A DNA stretch of 64,000 nt from Marmoricola sp. Its GTDB lineage: Bacteria; Actinomycetota; Actinomycetes; Propionibacteriales; Nocardioidaceae. Under the pieces are notes generated by a model that was not told the DNA's origin, did not search any database, and saw only the letters and a list, made by a program, of their open reading frames with translations. Below are positions 23,906 to 31,770 of this stretch, piece by piece; positions within the stretch are counted from its first letter, which is position 1, and each line of letters starts with the position of its first letter. The DNA lies in assembly GCA_025964775.1 (NCBI GenBank), contig JAOPYE010000014.1:124001-188000 (forward strand), written 5' to 3'. The position numbers were made by a program, and so were the translations under genes.

Positions 23906-24598
23906 TCAGAGAACGGTCAGCACGCCGTCGGCGTCGGTGGTGAAGAGCTCGACACCGTCAGTGACAGTCGCGGCATCGGCTCCCAGGGCCACGGCGATCT
24001 TGTTGGCGGCGTTGCGCATGACGTCCAGGACGACCTCGGTGAAGCGCTCATCGCCGAGCAGTTCGCGCGCGTCCCGGGGCACTTCAGCGCCGAGGACGAG
24101 GGCATCGACCACCCCGAGCGCGGCCTTCCCGGTCGCGTCGAGGTCCGAGTCAGGCCAGTGGTCGACCTGCGCGAACAGGGCCTCGTCGGCACCGGCATCG
24201 AGGGCGTCCTGGCTGCGCCGCGACTTGCAGACGGCACAGTCGTGCAGCCGCGCCCCGCGCAGCCGGACGAGCTCGGTGAGAGTCGGGTCGAGGGAGTTCA
24301 GGCGGGCTACGGCGACCATGAAGTCCTGCAGCAGCGCCCAGGTGTCCCCGTCGTACGGCGTCGCGATCGGCGCCTCGGGGAGCACCCGCCGCACCCGGGG
24401 CACGAAGTCGTGCGCGTAGATGCGCTGGACGACGGCGAAGGCCTGATCGCCGGTCGCTGCGAAGAACGCGGCTCGCTGGCCGTCGTCGACCGACGAGATG
24501 TCCAGGGTGAACTGGTCGGCGAACTCGCGGACGGCCGGATCGGACAGGTCCAGCTCCGGGATGCCGGCGACCTCGGCGAAACGGTCGAGCGCCCTCAC
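23906..24598 (-). CDS. Carboxymuconolactone decarboxylase/AhpD-like protein
   Basis: This 230-residue protein carries the CMD/AhpD fold with the redox or general-acid motif LHDCAVCKSRRSQDAL (C-x-x-C at about residues 121-124) and the helical repeat SLDPTLTELVRLRGARL before it. AhpD-type members reduce peroxides with the C-x-x-C pair; others act as decarboxylases. In this operon, between aldehyde dehydrogenase and CYP125, a peroxidase or lactonase-type helper role is possible but unproven. The GTG start overlaps the upstream stop (GTGA, 24595-24598). Confidence 0.8.
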   Translation of the reverse strand: MRALDRFAEVAGIPELDLSDPAVREFADQFTLDISSVDDGQRAAFFAATGDQAFAVVQRIYAHDFVPRVRRVLPEAPIATPYDGDTWALLQDFMVAVARLNSLDPTLTELVRLRGARLHDCAVCKSRRSQDALDAGADEALFAQVDHWPDSDLDATGKAALGVVDALVLGAEVPRDARELLGDERFTEVVLDVMRNAANKIAVALGADAATVTDGVELFTTDADGVLTVL

Positions 24599-26088
24599 AC
24601 GCCACGTCGCTTCGCGTAGCGGAACTTCACCATCTTGCGGACCTGCTCGAAGTCATCGGGCCGTCGCGGGAACGACTGCATGTCCGGACCCATCTGGAAG
24701 CGCTTGGTCGTCGTCGCCTTCGGAGCGGCGAACTCACGCAGGCCGTCGTCGCCGTGGAAACGGCCGAAGCCGGAGTCCCCGATCCCGCCGAACGGGACCG
24801 AGGGCATCCCGACGAAGGTGAGCACCGAGTTGATCGTGGTGCCGCCGGCCTTGAGGCGGTGCGCGATCTCGCGACCACGACGCGCCGAGAACACCGAGGA
24901 GCCGAGGCCGAACCTGGTGGCGTTCGCCTTGGCGATCGCCTCGTCGACATCAGCGACGGTGTTGATCACGATCACCGGTCCGAACGTCTCCTCCTGCACG
25001 GCCGGGTTGTCCTCCGGTACGTCGACCAGGACGACCGGATCGACGAAGGGAGCCCTGATCGAGTCGACCCCGCCGACCAGGGCCGTCGCACCGGCGTCGA
25101 TCGCAGCGGTCACGTGGCGTCGTACGAGGTCGATCTGGGCGGGCACGATCATCGGGCCGTAGGCGTCGCCCTCGTCCAGGCCGGTCGTGACCTTCGAGGC
25201 GATCTCCTTGACCCGGGCCAGGAACGGCTCGCGGACGGCACGGGTCACGTAGACGCGTTCGATCCCGACGCAGGCCTGGCCGCCGTTGAAGAACCCGCCC
25301 CATACGACGGCCTGCGCCGCCTTCTCGACGTCTGCGTCCTCGGCGACGATCGTGACGTCCTTGCCGCCGAGCTCAAGCAGCACCGGGGTCAGGTGTTCGG
25401 CGCACGCGGCCATCACCTTGCGGCCGGTCGGCACCGACCCGGTGAAGGCGATCTTGTCCAGGCCTGTGGTGCACAGCGCGTTGCCGGTCTCCGCGAAGCC
25501 GGTGATCCAGCTGATCAGCCCGGCCGGAGCATCGGGGTTCGCGGTGGCGAAGGCTTCGATCACCAGCACCGAGCTCGCCGGTGCGTACTCGCTCGGCTTC
25601 ACGATGGCGGCGTTGCCGGCGGCCAGCGCGTAGGCGATCCCGCAGAGCACGGTGTAGATCGGCACGTTCCACGGCGCGATCACGCCGACGACGCCGAGCG
25701 GCGGGTAGGAGACCCGGGCGCCGAAGTTGAACAAGGCCATCCCGGGCGCGACCCTCCTCTCCTTCAGGACGCGTTCGGCATGGGCTGCCGCCCAGCGCAG
25801 GTCCTCGAGGCCCGCGATGAGCTCGAACTGCACGTCGCCGCGCGGGCGACCGGTCTCGGCGAACCCGAGGTCGCAGATCTCATCGGACTGGCTCGCGATC
25901 GCCGCGATCCACCGGTTGATCCGGCGCTTGCGGTCGGCGAACGTCAGCCCGGCCCACCAGGCCTGTGCGGTCCGCGCCGCGGTCGCACGCTCCGCGATGT
26001 CCTCGGCCGTGTGGATCGGGAAGGTACCCACCGATTCGCCGGTCGCAGGGTTGGTGACGGTGAAGGTGTTCGTCGCGGTCTGGGTCAC
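24595..26088 (-). CDS. Aldehyde dehydrogenase (NAD(P)-dependent)
   Basis: This 497-residue ALDH contains VVGVIAPWNVPIYTVLCG, the cofactor motif FTGSVPTGRKV, catalytic Glu in LELGGKDV, catalytic Cys in NGGQACVGIERVYV, and EETFGPV. The length is normal for the family. It oxidises aldehydes to acids; with CYP125 in the operon it probably handles the side-chain aldehyde of a steroid or a related alkyl aldehyde. The GTG at 26088 was chosen; no strong ribosome site is visible, so a leaderless transcript is possible. The KstR-type box lies 31-44 bp upstream. Confidence 0.92.
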   Translation of the reverse strand: MTQTATNTFTVTNPATGESVGTFPIHTAEDIAERATAARTAQAWWAGLTFADRKRRINRWIAAIASQSDEICDLGFAETGRPRGDVQFELIAGLEDLRWAAAHAERVLKERRVAPGMALFNFGARVSYPPLGVVGVIAPWNVPIYTVLCGIAYALAAGNAAIVKPSEYAPASSVLVIEAFATANPDAPAGLISWITGFAETGNALCTTGLDKIAFTGSVPTGRKVMAACAEHLTPVLLELGGKDVTIVAEDADVEKAAQAVVWGGFFNGGQACVGIERVYVTRAVREPFLARVKEIASKVTTGLDEGDAYGPMIVPAQIDLVRRHVTAAIDAGATALVGGVDSIRAPFVDPVVLVDVPEDNPAVQEETFGPVIVINTVADVDEAIAKANATRFGLGSSVFSARRGREIAHRLKAGGTTINSVLTFVGMPSVPFGGIGDSGFGRFHGDDGLREFAAPKATTTKRFQMGPDMQSFPRRPDDFEQVRKMVKFRYAKRRGV

Positions 26089-26118
26089 CCGATCACGGTA
26101 GACCGGCAGGCGGGAAAG

Positions 26119-26132
26119 TGGAACAGGTTCTA
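26119..26132. promoter_or_regulatory. KstR-type operator box
   Basis: TGGAACAGGTTCTA fits the published KstR consensus TnnAACnnGTTnnA exactly. It lies 31 bp upstream of the ALDH start and 28 bp upstream of the divergent small membrane protein. KstR is a TetR repressor of cholesterol catabolism that is released by cholesterol-derived CoA esters. No kstR gene is in this window. Confidence 0.65.
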
Positions 26133-26160
26133 CTAGGGTCGCTGGTGCGACACTCGACCC

Positions 26161-26325
26161 ATGCGCAAGTTCTTCGGTCAGGTCCCGCTCGGTGTCTGGT
26201 GCGGACTGACGATCCTGGTGCTCGCCGCCTGGTCCCGTGATGTGCTCGGTCTGGCGCTCGGCGTCGGGTTGACGGTGGTCACCCTGATCACGACGAGTCG
26301 CCGCGACAAGAACGAGCGTCGCTGA
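26161..26325 (+). CDS. Small two-helix membrane protein
   Basis: This 54-residue frame opens with ATG at 26161 (MRKFFGQVPLGVWCGLTILVLAAW) and ends RRDKNERR. Two hydrophobic segments (residues 11-24 and 28-45) are separated by SRDV. The basic ends suit a membrane protein with both termini inside. It is divergent from the ALDH operon and shares its KstR-type box. I do not recognise the family. Confidence 0.55.
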   Translation: MRKFFGQVPLGVWCGLTILVLAAWSRDVLGLALGVGLTVVTLITTSRRDKNERR

Positions 26326-26435
26326 GCGACCTCGCCCGCAAGAACTGTCCGATCCGCGCCTGTTCTGTTTGCCAGGTGTGCGACCCCCGACGAAGACCGA
26401 GCCGTGCGTGTCCCGGCACCTTCCGGTGCGCGGAC

Positions 26436-27884
26436 CTACAGGATCGCGTAGTTGATCCACGCCCCCGCGGCTCCGGCTACCTCGTGCAGGGCGGAGTTCT
26501 GGTCGCCGGCGCGAGGCAGCGCGAAGGTAGAGCCGATCGCCGTGCACGCGGCGGGCGCCGACGCGGCGTCGACGGGCGTGGTCACCGTCCACGTGGTTCC
26601 GGACAGGCAGGCAGCCGGGTGGGAGCCCGCGCACGGTGCAGCGACCCAGCGCCCGTCGGCCCCTTGCAGGGTGCAGCTTCCTCCACCGGATTGCGGCTCG
26701 CCGGGTGCCCAGCTCCAGATCGAGGACTGGATCCGACCGTCCTCCGGCAGGAGCTGGTCGAAGCCGAAGAGGTTGACGCCGCAGCCCGTCATCGACGCGA
26801 CCTTGTCCGGCGTCAACGCCTCGGGGTTTCCCGGAGGCGCCAGTGGTGTCAGTAGGGCGGAGACCAGGGTGCTGTCCTCGAAGTAGCGGACCATCTGCGA
26901 GGCGTAGACGTCCGGGCCGTACGTCGCGTCGCACGCCGGGTAGGGCTGGTACGCCGAGGTTGATCCGCTCTCGACGTGCGACGGGTTCCAGTCGAAGACG
27001 TCGGCTGACCAGCCGGGGGCACACGAGCCGACCAGGATGACGCGGGCACCGGAAGCGCGCACGTCGTCGCGCGAGATGCCCATCGGCAGCGGAGTGCAGC
27101 CGTTGCCCGCTCGCTGGGTCGGGTCGGGTCGGTAGATCAGGCTGGTGCCGTCCGGGCGCCGCAGCACCCGGTCCAGGGTGGAGATCGTCGAGGCGTAGGC
27201 GGCCGCGTTGCTCATCTCGTCCTCGAGGTAGAGCAGGATCACCTGGTTCGAGCGCACCGGGGCGTTCAGCCAGGTCGCGATCTCCGGCAGGACGGTGCTG
27301 AACAACGGCTCGGTGGTGCAGCCGAGGTTGCCGGCGCTCGGACCCTGGCCGTGGCAGACCGTGACGGCACTTGCCCCGAGGAGCTCCAGGCGGGGGATGT
27401 AGTGCAGGTCGAGTTCGAGCGCGCGCACGTCGATGTCGAGCTGCTGGGTGAGGGTGAGCTGCTGGTTGGAGTCGGCATGGGAGATGGTCAAGCCGTTGGT
27501 CAGGCTGTTGAAAGAGTTGTGGGTTCCGAGCCACTGGGCATCACGCATCGGCAGCGAGTCGCCCAAGGCGTACTGGAACCGGGCGGCCTGGTGAACCCAG
27601 GAGACCTGGTACGCATCGCGCGCGGCCTGGGTGACGTTGTGCGCGAGCGGCAGCGTGCACAGCGCATCCGGTACGCCGACCCGGCGACACTCGGTCGCGA
27701 CGGCGTCCGACACCTTCCCCAGGGCGACGCAGGGGACCGCATACGGACTGATCGCATCGCACGGCGCCGTCGGCGCAGGCGGGTTGGTCCCCGAGGCGTT
27801 GCCTCCGGTCGTCAGCGACACGGTCAGCAGCACAGCCACGGCGAGTGCTGCCGTTGTCCGGGTGATCCAGCGGTGGGCGGCCAT
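26436..27884 (-). CDS. Secreted PI-PLC X-domain-like protein with C-terminal lectin-like domain
   Basis: This 482-residue protein has a signal peptide (residues 1-30). His122 in WLGTHNSFN matches the first catalytic His of phosphatidylinositol-specific phospholipase C, DIDVRALELDLHY supplies the acidic block, and a second His lies in VCHGQG. Disulphide-type cysteines are numerous, as expected outside the cell. The last ~110 residues (CTLQGADGRWVAAPC...PAACTAIGSTFALPRAGDQNSALHEVAGAAGAWINYAIL) resemble a C-type-lectin-like domain. The protein may bind and cleave glycolipids or phosphodiesters. The ATG at 27884 lies downstream of the 27908 palindrome. Confidence 0.72.
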   Translation of the reverse strand: MAAHRWITRTTAALAVAVLLTVSLTTGGNASGTNPPAPTAPCDAISPYAVPCVALGKVSDAVATECRRVGVPDALCTLPLAHNVTQAARDAYQVSWVHQAARFQYALGDSLPMRDAQWLGTHNSFNSLTNGLTISHADSNQQLTLTQQLDIDVRALELDLHYIPRLELLGASAVTVCHGQGPSAGNLGCTTEPLFSTVLPEIATWLNAPVRSNQVILLYLEDEMSNAAAYASTISTLDRVLRRPDGTSLIYRPDPTQRAGNGCTPLPMGISRDDVRASGARVILVGSCAPGWSADVFDWNPSHVESGSTSAYQPYPACDATYGPDVYASQMVRYFEDSTLVSALLTPLAPPGNPEALTPDKVASMTGCGVNLFGFDQLLPEDGRIQSSIWSWAPGEPQSGGGSCTLQGADGRWVAAPCAGSHPAACLSGTTWTVTTPVDAASAPAACTAIGSTFALPRAGDQNSALHEVAGAAGAWINYAIL

Positions 27885-27907
27885 GGGACAGATTTGCACA
27901 GTGTCAC

Positions 27908-27923
27908 TCTCTGGCGCCAGAGA
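27908..27923. promoter_or_regulatory. 16-bp perfect palindrome between divergent genes
   Basis: TCTCTGGCGCCAGAGA is a perfect palindrome located 24 bp from the PI-PLC-like start and 46 bp from the DUF3556 start. It is a likely repressor site controlling both genes. Confidence 0.5.
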
Positions 27924-27968
27924 TTCGCAATCCTTGCCGGGACGGCTCGGCCACAGCAGACTCCGGGC

Positions 27969-29798
27969 ATGGGATTCATCAACCCGAGTGAACAGCCCGT
28001 CGAACCGGCCACCTTCCTGCAGCTCCCGCTGCGCGAGCGGATACGGATCCTCGCCGTGCACTGGGTCGACGACGGTTTCGGCACGCCCCGCGTCCTGCAC
28101 GTGGTCTACGTCCTGAAGATGCTCGGGCTGTACTTCGGGGTCGGCCTGGCGATCACGTCGTGGACGACGGCCGGGGTGCACTTCGGCGATCCGGGCACCT
28201 GGTTCGACAACATCGTCGTCTACCAGAAGCTCGCCATCTGGCTCATGCTGCTCGAGGTCCTCGGGCTCGCCGGCGCCTTCGGTCCGCTGTGCGGCCACTT
28301 CACCCCGATGCTGGGCAACGTCCGTTACTGGATCCGCCCGGGAACGTTGCGGATGGCGCCCTGGGGTCGGCACGTCCCGGGCACCGGTGGTGACGAGCGC
28401 ACTCTCCTGGACGTGGGGCTCTACCTCGCGGTGCTCGCCAGTCTCGTCTACCCGCTGGCTGTGCACGCTGTCCGGGTGAGCCACGTCCCGCTGGGTACAG
28501 GACCGCAGGAACTCGTGCCGGTCCACGCCTTCATCCCGATCCTGGTGACGATGCCGTTGATGGGCCTGCGGGACAAGGTGGTCTTCCTGGCGGCGCGGTC
28601 CGAGCAGTACCTGCCGATCATGCTGTTCTCCGCCACCCTGGGTGCTTTGGTGACCCGGCACGGTGCCACCTCGGCCGACTTCGTCGACCTGGTCGTGGCG
28701 TTCAAGATCATCATCTGCATCGTCTGGATCGGCGCGGGGACCTCGAAGCTCGGCCTGCACTTCGTGAACGTCGTGCCGGCGATGGTCTCCAACCAGCCCG
28801 GGCAGCCGGGCTTCGTGAAGCGCGCCCACTACCGCAGCTTCCCCGACGACCTGCGGCCCAGCAGCCTGGCCTGGTTCATGGCACACGTCGGCGGAACCAC
28901 GGTCGAGATCATCATCCCCGTGACGCTGCTGCTGACCACCAACAACACCGTCGCGAGGATCGGCGCGATCGCCATGCTCGTGTTCCACATCTTCATCACC
29001 TCGACGTTCCCGCTCGCTGTGCCGCTGGAGTGGAACGTGTACTTCGGCTACATCGCGATCGTGCTGTGGGGCGGGTTCGGGCACGGCTTCGGCGCGTCGG
29101 TCTACAACATCTGGAGCTTCGACAAGCCGCTGCTGCTGATCCCGGTGTTCGCGCTGCTGACCTTCTGGCCGATCCTCGGCAACCTGCGCCCCGAGCTGGT
29201 CTCCTTCCTGCCCTCGATGCGTCAGTACGCCGGCAACTGGGCGTCGGCGATCTGGCTGATGAAACCCGGGATCGAGGAGCGGCTCAACGAGCTGCCCATG
29301 GTCGAGAACCAGGTCGATCAGCTCCAGCGGATGAAGCCGACGCCGTACGAGAAGGACGACGCTGAGATGACCCTCCAGAAGGTCACCTCGTGGCGTGCCC
29401 TGCACAGCCAGGGACGCGGCCTGTTCTCAGCTGCCCAGGTCCACCTCGACGACATCGAGACGCGCACGATCCGGGACGGCGAGTTCGTCTGCAACGCGAT
29501 CCTCGGCTGGAACTTCGGGGACGGTCACCTGCACGACGACCGGTTGATCGCTGCGGTGCAGAAGCGGCTGAACCTCGCGCCCGGCGACCTGGTGGTGGCG
29601 TACTGCGAGTCGCAGCGGACGCCGTGGCTGAACCCGCCGCAGGAGTACCGGGTCATCGACGCGGCTCTCGGCGTGGTCGAGCGCGGGACCTGGGACGTCG
29701 CCGACTGCGTGGCCGAGCAGCCGTGGCTACCGAACGGCCCGATCCCGCTCAATGTCACGTGGACCCGGCCTGGCTACACGCGGACCCCGGTCGCGTGA
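27969..29798 (+). CDS. DUF3556 polytopic membrane protein
   Basis: This 609-residue protein matches actinobacterial DUF3556: a short cytosolic start (MGFINPSEQPVEPATF), about ten hydrophobic segments through residue ~430 (YVLKMLGLYFGVGLAI, YLAVLASLVYPLAV, IGAIAMLVFHIFITSTFPLAV), and a soluble C-terminal domain (GEFVCNAILGWNFGDGHLHDDRLIAAVQKR..YCESQRTPWLNPPQEYRVIDA). I know of no biochemical function. Its GTGA overlap with the FAD oxidoreductase gene implies a common task, perhaps lipid or isoprenoid modification at the membrane. Confidence 0.8.
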   Translation: MGFINPSEQPVEPATFLQLPLRERIRILAVHWVDDGFGTPRVLHVVYVLKMLGLYFGVGLAITSWTTAGVHFGDPGTWFDNIVVYQKLAIWLMLLEVLGLAGAFGPLCGHFTPMLGNVRYWIRPGTLRMAPWGRHVPGTGGDERTLLDVGLYLAVLASLVYPLAVHAVRVSHVPLGTGPQELVPVHAFIPILVTMPLMGLRDKVVFLAARSEQYLPIMLFSATLGALVTRHGATSADFVDLVVAFKIIICIVWIGAGTSKLGLHFVNVVPAMVSNQPGQPGFVKRAHYRSFPDDLRPSSLAWFMAHVGGTTVEIIIPVTLLLTTNNTVARIGAIAMLVFHIFITSTFPLAVPLEWNVYFGYIAIVLWGGFGHGFGASVYNIWSFDKPLLLIPVFALLTFWPILGNLRPELVSFLPSMRQYAGNWASAIWLMKPGIEERLNELPMVENQVDQLQRMKPTPYEKDDAEMTLQKVTSWRALHSQGRGLFSAAQVHLDDIETRTIRDGEFVCNAILGWNFGDGHLHDDRLIAAVQKRLNLAPGDLVVAYCESQRTPWLNPPQEYRVIDAALGVVERGTWDVADCVAEQPWLPNGPIPLNVTWTRPGYTRTPVA

Positions 29799-31219
29799 GC
29801 ACGGCTGTCGTCGTCGGCAGCGGGCCCAACGCGCTCGCCGGCGCCGTGCGACTCGCCCAGGCCGGCCTGGAGGTCACCGTCCTCGAGGCGGCAGACGTCG
29901 CCGGCGGCGGAACCCGTACGACGGAACGCATCGTGCCCGGGTTGCGTCATGACGACTGCTCGGCCTTCCACCCGACCGGGGTGACCTCGCCGTACTTCAC
30001 GACGCTCGGGCTGGAGGACCTCGGCCTGCGCTGGCTGTGGCCCGAGGTCGACTTCGCGCATCCGCTCGACGACGGCCGCGCCGGGGTCGTCAGCCGCGGC
30101 TTCACCGACACCGACGCGACCCTCGGCGCCGACGCGAAGGCCTGGCGGCGGGTCTTCGGGCCACTGGTCCGCACCTTCGAGGAGATCATCGTCGACGCGA
30201 TGGGGCCAGCGGTCCACCTGCCGAAGCATCCGATCGCGTTCGGCCGGTTCGGCCCGCAGGCCCTACTGCCGGCGACCTGGACGGTGAAGCGCTGGAAGGA
30301 CGATCCGGCACGCGCGCTGTACACCGGCGTCGCGGCACACGCTTTCGGACGCCTCGACACGCCGCTGAGCGGGTCGATCGGCCTGATGCTGACCGCAGCC
30401 GGGCATCGTGCCGGCTGGCCCGTGGCCGAGGGAGGTTCGCAGTCGATCGCGGATGCGCTGATCGCCAAGCTGGCCTCGCTCGGCGGGACCGTGCGTACCG
30501 GCGTGCGGGTCACCTCGCGGGCCCAGCTGCGCGAGGTCGCCGGGTTCGAGCCGGACGTCGTGCTGCTCGACCTCGCACCGGCGGGGGTCCTGGACCTGCT
30601 CGGTGACGAGCTGCCCGCGCGGATCCGGCGGGCGTTCCGGCGCTACGAGTACGGTCCGGCTGTCCACAAGGTCGACTACGCGATCGAGGGCGACGTGCCG
30701 TGGACCAACGAGGACTGCCGTCGCGCCGGCACGCTGCACCTGGGCGGAACCGCCGAGGAGATCGTCGCTGTCGAGGCGGCGACCGCGCGCGGCGAGATGC
30801 CCGAGAAGCCCTTCGCGCTGATCGGGCAGCAGTACCTGGCCGACCCGTCGCGATCGGTCGGCTCGATCAATCCGCTCTGGGCCTACGCGCACGTGCCGGC
30901 CGGCTACACCGGTGACGCGACCGAGGCACTGACGTCCCAGATCGAGCGCTTCGCGCCGGGCTTCAGGGAGCGGATCGTCGGGACCTACGTCCGCTCGGCA
31001 ACCGACATGGCGGCGTACAACGCGAACTACGTCGGCGGCGACATCGGGGCCGGCGCGAACAACGCTCGGCAGATCGTCTTCCGGCCGCGGGTGGCCGCCA
31101 ACCCCTACACGTTGGGGATCCCGGGGGTCTACCTGTGCTCGTCTGCGGCAGCGCCGGGCGGTGGCGTGCACGGGATGTGCGGCTTCAACGCGGCCGAGAC
31201 CGCTCTGAAGCGGTTGTGA
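29795..31219 (+). CDS. FAD-dependent oxidoreductase, phytoene desaturase-like
   Basis: This 474-residue protein starts with a dinucleotide-binding motif VVVGSGPNALAGAVRLAQAGLEVTVLEAADVAGGGTRT and continues with blocks typical of the phytoene desaturase/retinol saturase group: AGWPVAEGGSQSIADAL in the middle and GVYLCSSAAAPGGGVHGMCGFNAAETAL at the C-terminus. It probably reduces or desaturates a lipid or isoprenoid using FAD. The GTG start overlaps the DUF3556 stop (GTGA), so the pair is translationally coupled. The substrate is unknown. Confidence 0.85.
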   Translation: MSTAVVVGSGPNALAGAVRLAQAGLEVTVLEAADVAGGGTRTTERIVPGLRHDDCSAFHPTGVTSPYFTTLGLEDLGLRWLWPEVDFAHPLDDGRAGVVSRGFTDTDATLGADAKAWRRVFGPLVRTFEEIIVDAMGPAVHLPKHPIAFGRFGPQALLPATWTVKRWKDDPARALYTGVAAHAFGRLDTPLSGSIGLMLTAAGHRAGWPVAEGGSQSIADALIAKLASLGGTVRTGVRVTSRAQLREVAGFEPDVVLLDLAPAGVLDLLGDELPARIRRAFRRYEYGPAVHKVDYAIEGDVPWTNEDCRRAGTLHLGGTAEEIVAVEAATARGEMPEKPFALIGQQYLADPSRSVGSINPLWAYAHVPAGYTGDATEALTSQIERFAPGFRERIVGTYVRSATDMAAYNANYVGGDIGAGANNARQIVFRPRVAANPYTLGIPGVYLCSSAAAPGGGVHGMCGFNAAETALKRL

Positions 31220-31235
31220 CGGCCGGGCGAGAACC

Positions 31236-31760
31236 TCAGACGGGCGTGATCCCCGCGCGATGCCGCTGCGCCAGCTCGGCGTAGTACGGCGGATTCGCCT
31301 CGACCCAGAACTGTGCGGCGGTGCCCTCGATCGGCTTCTTCACCACCGCCGGGGTCCCGGCGGCGAGGACGCCTGCCGGAATGGTCGTGCCCGGGCTGAC
31401 CAGCGACCCGGCGGCGACCATCGAGCCGGCACCGAGGCGGGTGTCGTCGAGCATCGTGCTGCTGTTGCCGAGCAGCGCCTTCTCCTCCAGGACAGCGCCG
31501 TGAACCACGCACGAGTGCGCCACCGTCGCTCCCGGACCGACTTCGACCAGGGCGTCCGGGGCTCCGTGCAGGACCGAGTTGTCCTGGACGTTGGCTCCCT
31601 CGCGGATCACGATGCGGCAGATGTCGGCACGCAGGACGGCGCCGTACCAGATGCTCGCGCCCTTCTCGACGGTCACGTCGCCGATCAGGGTCGCGGTCGG
31701 CGCAACGAAGGCGTCGGGGTGCACGGTCGGGCGCTTGCCCTCGAATTCGAAGAGGTTCAC
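31236..31760 (-). CDS. Gamma-carbonic anhydrase-like hexapeptide-repeat protein
   Basis: This 174-residue left-handed beta-helix protein shows repeated hexads (PDAFVAPTATLIGDVTVEKGASIWYGAVLRAD). The metal-ligand histidines of the gamma-CA family appear in SVLHG, AHSCVVHG and neighbouring turns. It forms trimers that bind zinc or iron; many family members have little or no CO2 hydration activity. The GTG at 31760 was chosen. It lies 10 bp after the cyclase stop on the same strand. Confidence 0.85.
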   Translation of the reverse strand: MNLFEFEGKRPTVHPDAFVAPTATLIGDVTVEKGASIWYGAVLRADICRIVIREGANVQDNSVLHGAPDALVEVGPGATVAHSCVVHGAVLEEKALLGNSSTMLDDTRLGAGSMVAAGSLVSPGTTIPAGVLAAGTPAVVKKPIEGTAAQFWVEANPPYYAELAQRHRAGITPV

Positions 31761-31770
31761 GCCGAGAACG

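Noticed and set aside
26089-29405. Long minus-strand open frames upstream of the ALDH and the PI-PLC-like genes
   Set aside because: They are antisense or upstream extensions with low-complexity composition. The true starts (26088 and 27884) are set by family alignment and, for the second, by its signal peptide.
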